DNA of 64,000 nt from LMUY01 sp964242215 (GTDB lineage: Bacteria > Pseudomonadota > Alphaproteobacteria > Acetobacterales > Acetobacteraceae): NCBI GenBank assembly GCA_964242215.1, contig CAXTCJ010000005.1:41315-105314 (forward strand). The letters run 5' to 3'. A program made the position numbers and the translations under genes. This document shows, in pieces, positions 26,171 through 35,739 of the stretch (position 1 is its first letter; each line of letters opens with the position of its first letter). The notes beneath the pieces are model-generated. The model was not told the DNA's origin. It was given only the letters and a program-made list of their open reading frames with translations, and searched no databases.

Positions 26171-27516
26171 GGCCGGGTCGGATCGAAGTGCTTGCGAAGA
26201 CTGTGGCCGTACGCCGCGTAATCGGATTGGAACTGGGCGATGCCAGCGGCGAAGGCGGTGACGCGCTGGGGGAAGCGGGTTTCGAACATGAAGGCCATGG
26301 TGCCCTCCAGCTTGTGCGGCTGCAATTCGGCGTTGCTCGCCTTTTCGAACGCATTGGTGTCTGGCCCATGCGGCAGCATGCAGTTGTGCAACGAAATTCC
26401 GCCCGGCACGAAGCCACCGCCGGTCTTGGCGTCATACTGGCCGTAGATCAGGCCCATGAACTCGCTCATGACGTTCATGTGGTACCACGGCGGGCGGAAC
26501 GTTCCCTCCGCCACAAGCCAGCGGTCGGAGAATAGTACGAAATCGATGTTGGCTGTGCCCGGCGTTTCACTCGGCGAGGTCATCACCGTGAAGATCGACG
26601 GGTCCGCATGGTCGAACAGCATCGGCCCGACGGGCGAGTATTTCCGCAGGTCGTACTTGTAGGGCGCGTAGTTGCCGTGCCAAGCGACGACGTCCAGCGG
26701 CGACTGCGCGATGTCGGCGGACCACAGCGTGCCGCCCCATTTCACACTCATCACACCCGGCACCTCCCGGTCTTCATACGCCGCGACCGGGGTGAGGAAG
26801 TCGCGCGGATTGGCCATGCAGTTGGCGCCGATTGGGCCGCGCTCCGGCAGGCTGAACGCGCCGCCGTAGTTCTCGCACACATAGCCGCGCGCGGCGGCGC
26901 CGTGCAGTTCCACACGGATCTTGACGCCGCGCGGGATCACCACCGCCTCACCCGGCGCAGCGTCGATCACGCCGAACTCGGTGCAGAAGCGCAGCCCACC
27001 CTCCTGCGGCACCACCAACATCTCGCCGTCCGCATTGTAGAAATACTCGTCCACCATCGAGCGGGTGGCCAAGTAGACATGCGCGCCCATCCCCGCCTGC
27101 GACCCGGCGTCGCCCGCGGTGGTGATGGTGTGCATGCCCTCGATGAACGACATCGGCGTGGCGGGAAACGGCAGCGGGTCCCAGCGCATCGGGGCGATCG
27201 GCAGCTCGATTTCGGCCGCCGGCGCCGTCCGCCACAACCGGGCGTCGGCCTTGCGGAACCGGCCCCAGTGGGCGACCGTCGGGCGGATGCGATACAGCCA
27301 CGACCGCTCGTTGGTGGTGCGCGGCGCGGTGAACGGGGAGCCGGAGAGCTGCTCGGCATACAGGCCATAGGGGCATTTCTGCGGCGAGTTGCGCCCAATC
27401 GGTAGCGCGCCCGGCAGCGCCTCCGTTTCGAACCCGTTGCCGAAGCCGGAGATATAGCCAGGGTGGAGCGGACGGTCCGAGGCGATCGGGAAGGGGAACG
27501 GCGCGGGATGATCCAT
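26167..27516 (-). CDS. hmgA: Homogentisate 1,2-dioxygenase
   Basis: A non-haem iron dioxygenase of about 449 residues that opens the homogentisate ring to maleylacetoacetate. Near the N-terminus is YISGFGNGFETEALPGALP. The iron site is in WYHMNVMSEFMG (His and Glu) and HNCMLPHGPDTNAFE (His). The start at 27516 is preferred over an ATG 51 bp upstream because AAAGGAGG (27524-27531 on the plus map) sits 7 bp before it. It is the first gene of the hmgA-fahA pair, 91 bp from the RND outer-membrane gene. No dedicated HmgR-type regulator is adjacent; the LysR gene at 22535 is the nearest. Confidence 0.96.
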   Translation of the reverse strand: MDHPAPFPFPIASDRPLHPGYISGFGNGFETEALPGALPIGRNSPQKCPYGLYAEQLSGSPFTAPRTTNERSWLYRIRPTVAHWGRFRKADARLWRTAPAAEIELPIAPMRWDPLPFPATPMSFIEGMHTITTAGDAGSQAGMGAHVYLATRSMVDEYFYNADGEMLVVPQEGGLRFCTEFGVIDAAPGEAVVIPRGVKIRVELHGAAARGYVCENYGGAFSLPERGPIGANCMANPRDFLTPVAAYEDREVPGVMSVKWGGTLWSADIAQSPLDVVAWHGNYAPYKYDLRKYSPVGPMLFDHADPSIFTVMTSPSETPGTANIDFVLFSDRWLVAEGTFRPPWYHMNVMSEFMGLIYGQYDAKTGGGFVPGGISLHNCMLPHGPDTNAFEKASNAELQPHKLEGTMAFMFETRFPQRVTAFAAGIAQFQSDYAAYGHSLRKHFDPTRP

Positions 27517-27523
27517 GGGGCAT

Positions 27524-27530
27524 CCTCCTT
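27524..27530 (-). promoter_or_regulatory. Shine-Dalgarno site fixing the hmgA start
   Basis: The minus strand reads AAGGAGG here, 7 bp before the ATG at 27516. No comparable site precedes the alternative upstream ATG, so the shorter protein is favoured. Confidence 0.65.
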
Positions 27531-27606
27531 TGGCTTGGTTCGTTTCAGTTGAAACCAGCATATCCACATGCGCAAGGTGGCCGGGCGATCGCCACGAGGA
27601 GCGATC

Positions 27607-29181
27607 TCAGTACTTCAGGAACGGCAGCCCCTTCTGGAACGACCCGCGGGACGGCAGGTCGAGCGTGCTCCAGCCACCGCCCAGCGCCTGCACTAGGGTG
27701 ACGCTCGCGACTAGGCGCTGCTCCTGCACCAGTAACGCCGACTCCTGGTTGCCGAGCAGCGTGGTCTGCTGGGTGACGACGGAGGTGTAGGCGGCAGTGC
27801 CCGCCAAATACGTGTTCAGCACCACGTTCACGGCACGCTGCGACGACGCGACCGCCGTCTTCGCCGCGGCTTCCTGTTGCTCCAGGATGCGGAGCGCCGC
27901 CAATTCGTCCTCCACCTGCTGGAACGCCGTCAGCACGGTCTGCCGGTACGATGCCACGCTCGCGTCATAGGAGGCCCGGGCGGCGGCGACTTCGGAGTTG
28001 CGCAAGCCGCCCTCAAACAGGGTCTCGGTCGCCGATGCGCCCAGCGACCACACGCGGTTCGCCGCCTGGATCAGCGAGCCGAGCGGATTGCCGGAATAGC
28101 CATACAGCGTCGACAGCGAGATGTCGGGGTAGAACGCCGCCACCTGCACGCCGATGATCGCGTTTTGCTCGGCCATCGTGCGCTCCGCCGCCGAGATGTC
28201 GGGGCGGCGCTGCAGCAGGGTCGACGGCAGCACGCCGGGTGGCACGGGTACGTCGTCGGTCAGCGCACCCACGGGGATCTCGAGCTCGGCCGGGGCCACC
28301 CCCGTCAACACGGCAATCGCGTGCTCGTACTGCGCCCGCAGCACGCCGACATTCACCAGGGTCGCGTTCGCCGTGTCCAATTGCGCCTGCGCTTCGGCGA
28401 GCGCGGAGGAGTCGGTGGTGCCCGCGTTATACTGGTTGCGGGTGATGCGGACGGTGGCGGCGTAGGCCTTCACCGTGTCCTGCAGCAGCTTCTGCAGCGC
28501 GTCCTGGTAGCGCAGCTCGAAGTAGTCGGTGGCCAGCGTCGCCTGCGCGGACAGCGTGGCGTTCACCAGGTCGGCGGCACTGACCTGGGCGGCGGCGACG
28601 TCACTCTCGACCTGGCGGCGGATGCGGCCCCAAACGTCCAAATCCCAGTCGAACGTGCCTTCCAGCGAATAGAGGGTCGTCGCCCGGGTGCTCCCCGTCG
28701 AGGTCGTGATAGTCCCGCTGCTCGTCGTTCCGGTGGTGGCGCCGGTGCTGGTCAACGTGCTGGACGTGGTACCCCCCAGCGCAGTGCCCGTGGTGCCGCC
28801 GAGCCCCGTCGTGCTGGTACCGGTGGACGCCGAGCCGCCGCGGTACGACCGGGTGACGCTGGCCGTGCCGTTGGCGGTTGGGAACAGCGCCGAGCGTGCC
28901 ACGTCCACCGTCGCCTGCGCCTCGCGCAGCTGGGCCTCGTACTGCTTCACGTTCTGGTTCGAGACGGCGACCTTATCCTCGAGCTGGTTCAGCAAGGGAT
29001 CGTGGTAGATGGTCCACCACTGACCCTTCGCCGCCGTATCGAGTGGTTGCGCCACCGTCCAGCCCGGCGGTGCTTCCTTGAACGGCACGGCCGTCCCAAC
29101 CGCGGCCGGCCGCTTGTAGTTGGGCCCGACCATGCAGCCCGCCAAGGCGAGCGCGGTGAACCCCAATAGGAAAGCCCTCAT
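27607..29181 (-). CDS. RND efflux outer-membrane factor (NodT/OprM family lipoprotein)
   Basis: A 524-residue outer-membrane channel protein. The N-terminus MRAFLLGFTALALAGCMVGP is a lipoprotein signal with the lipobox cysteine at residue 16, followed by the family start NYKRP. Two TolC-like repeats follow. Residues about 115-168 are a glycine/serine/threonine-rich insert, placed where OprM-type proteins have the first extracellular loop between ARSALFPTANGTASV and LEGTFDWDLDVWGRIRRQ. The start overlaps the stop of the RND permease gene by ATGA, so it is the last gene of the efflux operon. It should connect the pump to the cell exterior. Confidence 0.92.
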   Translation of the reverse strand: MRAFLLGFTALALAGCMVGPNYKRPAAVGTAVPFKEAPPGWTVAQPLDTAAKGQWWTIYHDPLLNQLEDKVAVSNQNVKQYEAQLREAQATVDVARSALFPTANGTASVTRSYRGGSASTGTSTTGLGGTTGTALGGTTSSTLTSTGATTGTTSSGTITTSTGSTRATTLYSLEGTFDWDLDVWGRIRRQVESDVAAAQVSAADLVNATLSAQATLATDYFELRYQDALQKLLQDTVKAYAATVRITRNQYNAGTTDSSALAEAQAQLDTANATLVNVGVLRAQYEHAIAVLTGVAPAELEIPVGALTDDVPVPPGVLPSTLLQRRPDISAAERTMAEQNAIIGVQVAAFYPDISLSTLYGYSGNPLGSLIQAANRVWSLGASATETLFEGGLRNSEVAAARASYDASVASYRQTVLTAFQQVEDELAALRILEQQEAAAKTAVASSQRAVNVVLNTYLAGTAAYTSVVTQQTTLLGNQESALLVQEQRLVASVTLVQALGGGWSTLDLPSRGSFQKGLPFLKY

Positions 29182-32100
29182 TCGGCTGGGCTTGGCAGAG
29201 GTGCGATACTGCCCCGGCGTAAGCGGAGGCGGTCGAGCAGCATGTAGACGGAGGGCGTGGTGTACAGGGTCAAGAATTGGCTCACGATAAGGCCGCCGAC
29301 GATGGAGATGCCGAGCGGGCGGCGCAGCTCGGCTCCATCACCAAAGGCGAAAGCTAAGGGCAGTGCGCCGAGCAGGGCCGCGGCGGTCGTCATGGTGATC
29401 GGACGCAGCCGCATCAGGCAGGCTTGGAAGATGGCCTCGCGACTGGTGGCACCTTCGTTGCGCTCGGCATGCAGCGCGAAGTCGATCATCAGGATGGCGT
29501 TCTTCTTGACGATGCCGATCAACAGGATGACGCCGATGACCGCGATCAGGGAGAACTCGGTGTTGCACAGCAGCAGCGCCAGCACCGCACCGATCCCGGC
29601 CGATGGAAGGGTCGACAGGATGGTGATCGGGTGGATGAAGCTCTCATACAAGATGCCGAGCACGATGTAGACGGCCAGCAGCGCCGCGGCGATCAGGACG
29701 CCCTCGCTGTTCAGCGATTGCTGGAACACCTGCGCCGTGCCAGCGAAGCCACCGACCAAATCGGCCGGCATGCGCAAGTCGGTCACCGCCTTGTCGATCG
29801 CGGCCTGGGCGTCGGATAGCGAGCGGCCCGGAGCCAGATTGAACGAGATCGTGGCCGCGACGAACTGGCTCTGATGGTTCACCGACAAGGCCGTCTGCCC
29901 CCGACTGAAATGGGCGACGGCGGACAGCGGCACCATCGTCTCCGCCCCCGTGCTGACGGCCGCCCCGGATGAGGCGACGCTGCTGCCGCTGGACGCCAGC
30001 GCGTTCTGGGCCGCGTTGCGCTGCGAGTTGTTGATGCCGTTGGCCGAACTGGCGGTGGACGTGCTGGTGGCCCCCGTGACAGTGCCGGACGGCGCGTTCG
30101 TGGTAGCCGTGCCGGTTGCGGCGCCGCCCGAGGTACTGACCCAGATCTGGTTCAGGATGTCCGGGTTCTGCCAATATTGCGGGGCCACCTCCATCACCAC
30201 GTGGTACTGGTTCAGTGCGTTGTAGATGGTCGAGACGGACCGCTGGCCGAACGCATCATACAGCGTGGCGTCCACCTGCTGCGCCGTGATGCCGAGGCGC
30301 GACGCGGTGGGGCGATCGATGGTGACCTCCGTCTCCAACCCGGCTTGCTGCTGGTCGGAGTTCACGTCCGTCAGCGCCGGGTCCTTCTGCAGGGCGTCGA
30401 GCAGTTTGGGTGCCCACTCGAAGACCTCGGCCGTGTTGTCGCCCTGGAGCGTGTACTGGTAGGCGGCGTTGCTCTGGCGGCCGCCGACACGGATGTCCTG
30501 CGCCGGTACCAGGATCAGGCGGCCACCCGGCACGCGCGACAGTTCGCGACGCAACCGTGTCATGATCACATCTAGGCTGGCACGCTGGCTCTTGGGCTTC
30601 AGCAGCACGTAGACGTTACCGGTATTGGTCTGCGACGACGCGCCGCCACCGCCGGCCCCAGTGGAGCCGACGACGTTGGACACCGCCGGGTCGTGCTGGA
30701 CGATCGACATCATCTGGGTGAGCTTCTGGCTCATGGACTGGAACGAGACGCTCTGGTCGGCCTGCAGGCTGCCGATCATTCGCCCGGTGTCCTCGATCGG
30801 GAAGAAGCCCTTGGGGATCACCGACAGCAACACGACGTTGAGCGCCACGATGGCGGCGAGGACGGTCAGCACGAGCCAATTGTGGTCCAGCGTCCAGGCG
30901 AGTGTGCGGCCGTAGAAATCCTGCGCGCGCTGGCCGAAGCTGCGGCGCTTGCGGAGGAACTCGGCGGGTTTCGGCTTGGGCTTCAGGAACAGCGCGCACA
31001 ACATCGGCGTGGTGGTCAGCGAGATCACCAACGAGACCAGGATCGCCATCGACAAGGTGACGGCGAACTCCCGGAACAGGCGGCCGACGATACCGCCCAT
31101 CAGCAGGATCGGTAGGAACACCGCGATCAGCGAGAGCGTGATCGAGACGATGGTGAACCCCACCTCCTGCGCACCTTTGAGCGCCGCCTGCATGCGCGGC
31201 ATGCCGTCTTCCATGTGGCGGGAGATGTTCTCCAGCACGACGATGGCGTCGTCGACCACGAAGCCGGTGGAGATGGTCAGTGCCATCAGCGACAGGTTGT
31301 CCAGGCTGTAGCCGAACAGGTACATCGCGCCGAACGTGCCGATGACTGAAACAGGCACCGCGACCAGCGGGATGAGCGTCGCGCGGAAGTTGCGCAGGAA
31401 CACGAACACCACCATCGTCACGAGCAGGACGGAGAGCAGCAGCGTCGTCTCGGTATCGGCCAGCGAAGCGCGGATGCTGATCGAGCTGTCGGAGGCGAAT
31501 TGGATGTCGATGTCGTGCGGCAGGGCGGCCTGCAGCTTCGGCACTGCGCCCTTGATGGCGTTGACGGTTTGGATGACGTTGGCGCCGGGCTGCTTGAACA
31601 CGATCACCAGCACCGCCGGCTTGCCGTTGGCCAAGCCTAAGTTGCGCAGATCCTGCACGCTGTCCTCGACGGTGGCTACGTCGGTCAGGTGGACGGCGGC
31701 GCCATTGCGGTACGCGATAACGAGCGGCTTGTAATCGGCCGCATGGCTTGCTTGGTCGTTGCTGTAAAGCTGCAGGCGCTGGGTGCCGATATCGAGCGTG
31801 CCTTTGGGGCTGTTCGCGTTGGCGGCGGCCAGGGCGGCGCGCACGTCTTCCAGCCCGATGCCGTATTTGAACAAGGGTTGCGGGTTCAGTTCCACCCGCA
31901 CGGCGGGCAGCGCGGCGCCGCTGATGATCACCTGGCCCACACCGCTGAGCTGCGACAGCTGCTGCGCCAGCACGGTGCTGGCGGCATCGTAGATCTGGCC
32001 GCGCGTCAGGGTGTTGGAGGTCAGCGACACGATCAGCACCGGAGCGTCGGCCGGGTTCACCTTGCGGTAGATGGGGTTGGACAGCAGGTTGGTCGGCAAG

Positions 32101-32453
32101 TCCGCCCGCGCCGCGTTGATCGCCGCCTCCACGTCGCGCGCGGCGCCGTTGATATCGCGGTCCAGGCCGAACTGCATGTTGATGCGCGCTTGGCCGACCT
32201 GGCTCTGCGACGTCATCTCGGTCACGTCGGCGATCTGGCCGAGATGGCGTTCGAGCGGGCTGGCGAGGCTGGTAGCCACCGTCTCCGGGTCGGCGCCGGG
32301 TAGCTGCGCCTGGATCGAGATGGTCGGGAAATCGACCTCCGGCAGGGACGCAACCGGCAGTTGGAAGAACGCGATCGCGCCGGCCGCCAGGATCGCCAGC
32401 GTCAGCAGCGTGGTGGCGATCGGGCGGGTGACGAAGGGGGCGGAGATGTTCAT
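29178..32453 (-). CDS. RND efflux permease (MdtC-like)
   Basis: A 1091-residue inner-membrane proton/drug antiporter of the AcrB fold, longer than the usual ~1040. It starts MNISAPFVTRPIATTLLTLA; the proton-relay aspartates are in GFVVDDAIVVLENISRHMED, and GPLSGRL-like ends are absent as expected for the MdtB/C branch. The second half carries LIGIVKKNAILMIDFAL. Residues about 772-836 form a G/A/S/T-rich insert within the second periplasmic loop, near the expected docking region. It follows another RND permease gene at 32620, with a palindromic repeat between; in MdtABC two different permeases form one mixed trimer. Confidence 0.92.
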   Translation of the reverse strand: MNISAPFVTRPIATTLLTLAILAAGAIAFFQLPVASLPEVDFPTISIQAQLPGADPETVATSLASPLERHLGQIADVTEMTSQSQVGQARINMQFGLDRDINGAARDVEAAINAARADLPTNLLSNPIYRKVNPADAPVLIVSLTSNTLTRGQIYDAASTVLAQQLSQLSGVGQVIISGAALPAVRVELNPQPLFKYGIGLEDVRAALAAANANSPKGTLDIGTQRLQLYSNDQASHAADYKPLVIAYRNGAAVHLTDVATVEDSVQDLRNLGLANGKPAVLVIVFKQPGANVIQTVNAIKGAVPKLQAALPHDIDIQFASDSSISIRASLADTETTLLLSVLLVTMVVFVFLRNFRATLIPLVAVPVSVIGTFGAMYLFGYSLDNLSLMALTISTGFVVDDAIVVLENISRHMEDGMPRMQAALKGAQEVGFTIVSITLSLIAVFLPILLMGGIVGRLFREFAVTLSMAILVSLVISLTTTPMLCALFLKPKPKPAEFLRKRRSFGQRAQDFYGRTLAWTLDHNWLVLTVLAAIVALNVVLLSVIPKGFFPIEDTGRMIGSLQADQSVSFQSMSQKLTQMMSIVQHDPAVSNVVGSTGAGGGGASSQTNTGNVYVLLKPKSQRASLDVIMTRLRRELSRVPGGRLILVPAQDIRVGGRQSNAAYQYTLQGDNTAEVFEWAPKLLDALQKDPALTDVNSDQQQAGLETEVTIDRPTASRLGITAQQVDATLYDAFGQRSVSTIYNALNQYHVVMEVAPQYWQNPDILNQIWVSTSGGAATGTATTNAPSGTVTGATSTSTASSANGINNSQRNAAQNALASSGSSVASSGAAVSTGAETMVPLSAVAHFSRGQTALSVNHQSQFVAATISFNLAPGRSLSDAQAAIDKAVTDLRMPADLVGGFAGTAQVFQQSLNSEGVLIAAALLAVYIVLGILYESFIHPITILSTLPSAGIGAVLALLLCNTEFSLIAVIGVILLIGIVKKNAILMIDFALHAERNEGATSREAIFQACLMRLRPITMTTAAALLGALPLAFAFGDGAELRRPLGISIVGGLIVSQFLTLYTTPSVYMLLDRLRLRRGSIAPLPSPAE

Positions 32454-32468
32454 CGGGGATAACCGCCC

Positions 32469-32606
32469 GTCATGCCAGGGCTTGACCCTGGTATCCGCGG
32501 CGTTGGGCTGGTGACATCAAACGAGCGCTTGGCACCACCGCATGCAAGACGGCAAGACCAGTGTCTACGGACCGCCGTGGATACCAGGGTCGAGCCCTGG
32601 CATGAC
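32469..32606. repeat. Intergenic palindromic repeat, family A, copy 1
   Basis: A 138-bp element with matching inverted ends, GTCATGCCAGGGCTTGACCC on the left and its complement on the right (one or two changes), continuing about 34 bp inward on each side. The interior matches, in reverse orientation, the copies at 63753 and 63876. It fills the gap between the two RND permease genes, where it could reduce expression of the distal pump genes or stabilise mRNA. Confidence 0.85.
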
Positions 32607-32619
32607 GGTACTATCGTCG

Positions 32620-35600
32620 TCATTCGGCGGGCGCGGCATCGCCCGCGCTGGTGTTGGGTTCGCGGCCGGTCAGCGTAATCGCCAGCCGGTCGAAGGCGAG
32701 ATAGATGACCGGCGTCGTGAACAGCGTCAGCACCTGGCTGACCAGCAGCCCACCCACGATCGCGATCCCCAACGGCTGGCGCAGTTCCGAGCCCGAGCCG
32801 CTGCCCAGCATGAGTGGCAAGGCGCCGAGCAGCGCCGCCATCGTCGTCATCAGGATCGGACGGAAGCGCAACAGGCAGGCCTGGTAGATTGCCTCGCGCG
32901 GCGGCTTGCCCTCGCCACGCTCCGCCTGCAGCGCGAAGTCGATCATCATGATCGCGTTCTTCTTCACGATGCCGATCAGCAGGATAATGCCGATGATCCC
33001 GATGATATCGAGATCATGCCCAGTCACGTCCAGCGCGATCAGGGCGCCCACGCCGGCGGACGGCAGGGTGGAGAGGATCGTCAGCGGATGGATGAAGCTC
33101 TCGTACAAGACACCGAGCACGACATACACCGCGACCAACGCCGCTACGATCAGCAGCAACTCATTAGACAGCGAGGCTTGGAAGGCCGACAGCGAGCCCT
33201 GGTAGGCGGTGGTAAAACTGTCCGGCAGGTCGATCGCTTTCTCGGCGGCTCCGATCTGCGCCACGGCCGCATCCAGCGACGACCCGGCGGCGAGATTGAA
33301 CGAAATCGACACCGTCGGAAATTGGCCGAGATGCTCGATCTGCAACGGGCTGCTGCGGGTGGACAGATGCACCATGGCGGATAGCGGCACCTGCCCGGTG
33401 GTCGCGGTGGCGGACGGCAGATAGATGCCGTTGAACGCCTGCTGAATGGTTTTGCTGTCCGTCAAATCCGCCTGCAGGATCACGCGGTACTGGTTGGATT
33501 GGGTATAGAGCGTCGACACGATCCGCTGGCCGAATGCGTCATATAGCGCGTTGTCGATCGTGGCCGGGGTGATGCCGAAGCGGGAGGCGGTCGCCCGGTC
33601 CACGGTGATGTCCAGCGCCTTGCCGTTCATGCTCATATCGCTGGTGACCGCCTGGAAGGCCGCCGCCTGCGAAAGCTGCTCCACCAGTTTCGGCACGTAG
33701 GTCGTGAACAGAGAGCTGTCCGGATTCTCCAGGAAGAAATGGTATTGCGCGCGGCTGACCGTGGAATCGACCGTCAGATCCTGCACCGGCTGCATGGACA
33801 AAGTGATGCCGGGGACCTTCGCGATCTCGCCTTGCAGCCGCGCGATCACCCCGGTCACGCTGAGGTCGCGGGAGTCCTTCGGCTTGAGGTTGATCTGGAA
33901 GCGGCCGGCATTCAGCGTCGTGTTGGTGCCGTCTACGCCGATGAACGATGACAGGCTCTCCACCGCATCGTCCTGCAGGATCACGTCGGCCAACGCCTGC
34001 TGGCGCGAGACCATGGCGGCGAACGAGGTGTCCTGCGGCGCTTCGGAAATGCCTTGGATGGCGCTGGTGTCCTGCACCGGGAAGAAGCCCTTGGGGATGA
34101 CGATGTACATCACCACCGTCATCGCGAGGGTCAGCACCGCCACCAGCAGCGTCAGCGCCTGGCGGTCCAATACCCAGTTCAAGCCACGGCCATAGCCGGC
34201 CACGATCCGGTCGAACCCGCGCTCGAAGGCGAGGTCGAAGCGGTTGCGCTTGGACTCCGGGCGATGCTTCACCAACAGCGCGCACAGCATCGGCACCAAG
34301 GTCAGCGACACGACGGCCGACAGGATGATCGTGACCGACAGGGTGACGGCGAACTCGTTGAACAGCCGCCCGACCACGTCGCCCATGAACAGCAGCGGGA
34401 TCAGCACCGCGATCAGCGACACCGTCAGCGAGATGATGGTGAACCCGATCTCCTCGGATCCCCGCAGCGCGGCCTCGAGCGGGGCCTCGCCGTCTTCCAC
34501 GTGGCGGGCGATGTTCTCGATCATGACGATGGCGTCGTCGACGACGAAGCCGGTCGAGATCGTCAGCGCCATCAGCGACAAGTTGTCCAGACTGAACCCG
34601 AGCAGGTACATCGCCGCCATCGTGCCTACCAGCGACAGCGGCACCGACAGCGAGGGGATCAACGTCGCCGGCAGGTTGCGCAAGAATAGAAAGATCACCA
34701 GCACGACCAGGGCCACGGCCAGCCCCAACTCGAATTCCACGTCGCTGACGGAAGCGCGGATGGTGGTGGTGCGGTCGCTGAGCACGGCGATGTCGACGGC
34801 GGCCGGCATGGTCGATTGCAGCTTGGGCAGCAAGGCGCGGATGCCGTTCACCACCGCGATCACGTTGGAGCCGGGCTGGCGCTGCACGTTCAGGATCACG
34901 GCCGGGGTTTTGTTAGCCCAGGCGGCGAGTTGGTTGTTCTCCGAACTATCGATGACGGTCGCGATGTCGCCAAGGGTCACGGCGCGGCCGTTCTTGTAGG
35001 CGATGATCAGGCCGCGATACTGGTCGGCGCTGGTCAACTGGTCGTTGTCGTTGATGGTGGTGCTCTGCGCCGCACCGTCGAAGCTGCCCTTCGGCGTGTC
35101 GGTGTTCTGCGTGCCGATGATGGTGCGCACGTCGTCGATCGCCAGCCCATAGGCAGACAGCGCGCGCGGGTTCACCACGATGCGCACCGCCGGCCGGTTG
35201 CCGCCGCTGATCGACACCAGGCCCACGCCGGGTTGCTGGCTGATCTTCTGCGCCAGCCTTACGTCGGCAAGGTCCTCGATCTGGGTCAGCGGCATCGTCT
35301 TGCTGGTCAGCGCCAGGGTCAGGATGGGCGTGTCCGCCGGGTTGACCTTGTTGTAGATCGGCGGCGCCGGCAGGTCGGACGGCAACAGGCTGGTCGCCGC
35401 GTTGATCGCCGCCTGCACCTCCTGCTCCGCCACGTCCAGGCTGAGGCTGAGGGTGAATTGCAGCGTGATGACCGAGGCACCGCCGGACGAGATGCTGGAC
35501 ATCTGGCCGAGCCCCGGCATCTCGCCGAACTGGCGTTCCAGCGGCGCGGTGACCGCGGTCGTCATCACCTCGGGGCTGGCGCCGGGATAGAAAGTCTGCA

Positions 35601-35739
35601 CCTGGATCGTCGGGTAATCCACCTCCGGCAGGGCCGAGATCGGCAGGAAGGAATAGCCGATGATCCCGACCAGCAGGATCGCCGCCATCAGCAGCGTGGT
35701 GCCGACCGGGCGGAGGATGAAGATCCGGGAGGGACTCAT
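32620..35739 (-). CDS. RND efflux permease (MdtB-like)
   Basis: A 1039-residue AcrB-fold permease of normal length, N-terminus SRIFILRPVGTTLLMAAILL. The transmembrane-4 proton relay is GFVVDDAIVMIENIARHVED, and LIGIVKKNAIMMIDFALQAE marks the second repeat. No low-complexity insert is present, unlike the partner permease at 29178. It begins on the last base of the adaptor gene's stop codon (TAATG), indicating coupled translation. With the adaptor, second permease and outer-membrane factor it forms a complete MdtABC-OMF-type pump, likely exporting hydrophobic or anionic toxic compounds. Confidence 0.94.
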   Translation of the reverse strand: MSPSRIFILRPVGTTLLMAAILLVGIIGYSFLPISALPEVDYPTIQVQTFYPGASPEVMTTAVTAPLERQFGEMPGLGQMSSISSGGASVITLQFTLSLSLDVAEQEVQAAINAATSLLPSDLPAPPIYNKVNPADTPILTLALTSKTMPLTQIEDLADVRLAQKISQQPGVGLVSISGGNRPAVRIVVNPRALSAYGLAIDDVRTIIGTQNTDTPKGSFDGAAQSTTINDNDQLTSADQYRGLIIAYKNGRAVTLGDIATVIDSSENNQLAAWANKTPAVILNVQRQPGSNVIAVVNGIRALLPKLQSTMPAAVDIAVLSDRTTTIRASVSDVEFELGLAVALVVLVIFLFLRNLPATLIPSLSVPLSLVGTMAAMYLLGFSLDNLSLMALTISTGFVVDDAIVMIENIARHVEDGEAPLEAALRGSEEIGFTIISLTVSLIAVLIPLLFMGDVVGRLFNEFAVTLSVTIILSAVVSLTLVPMLCALLVKHRPESKRNRFDLAFERGFDRIVAGYGRGLNWVLDRQALTLLVAVLTLAMTVVMYIVIPKGFFPVQDTSAIQGISEAPQDTSFAAMVSRQQALADVILQDDAVESLSSFIGVDGTNTTLNAGRFQINLKPKDSRDLSVTGVIARLQGEIAKVPGITLSMQPVQDLTVDSTVSRAQYHFFLENPDSSLFTTYVPKLVEQLSQAAAFQAVTSDMSMNGKALDITVDRATASRFGITPATIDNALYDAFGQRIVSTLYTQSNQYRVILQADLTDSKTIQQAFNGIYLPSATATTGQVPLSAMVHLSTRSSPLQIEHLGQFPTVSISFNLAAGSSLDAAVAQIGAAEKAIDLPDSFTTAYQGSLSAFQASLSNELLLIVAALVAVYVVLGVLYESFIHPLTILSTLPSAGVGALIALDVTGHDLDIIGIIGIILLIGIVKKNAIMMIDFALQAERGEGKPPREAIYQACLLRFRPILMTTMAALLGALPLMLGSGSGSELRQPLGIAIVGGLLVSQVLTLFTTPVIYLAFDRLAITLTGREPNTSAGDAAPAE

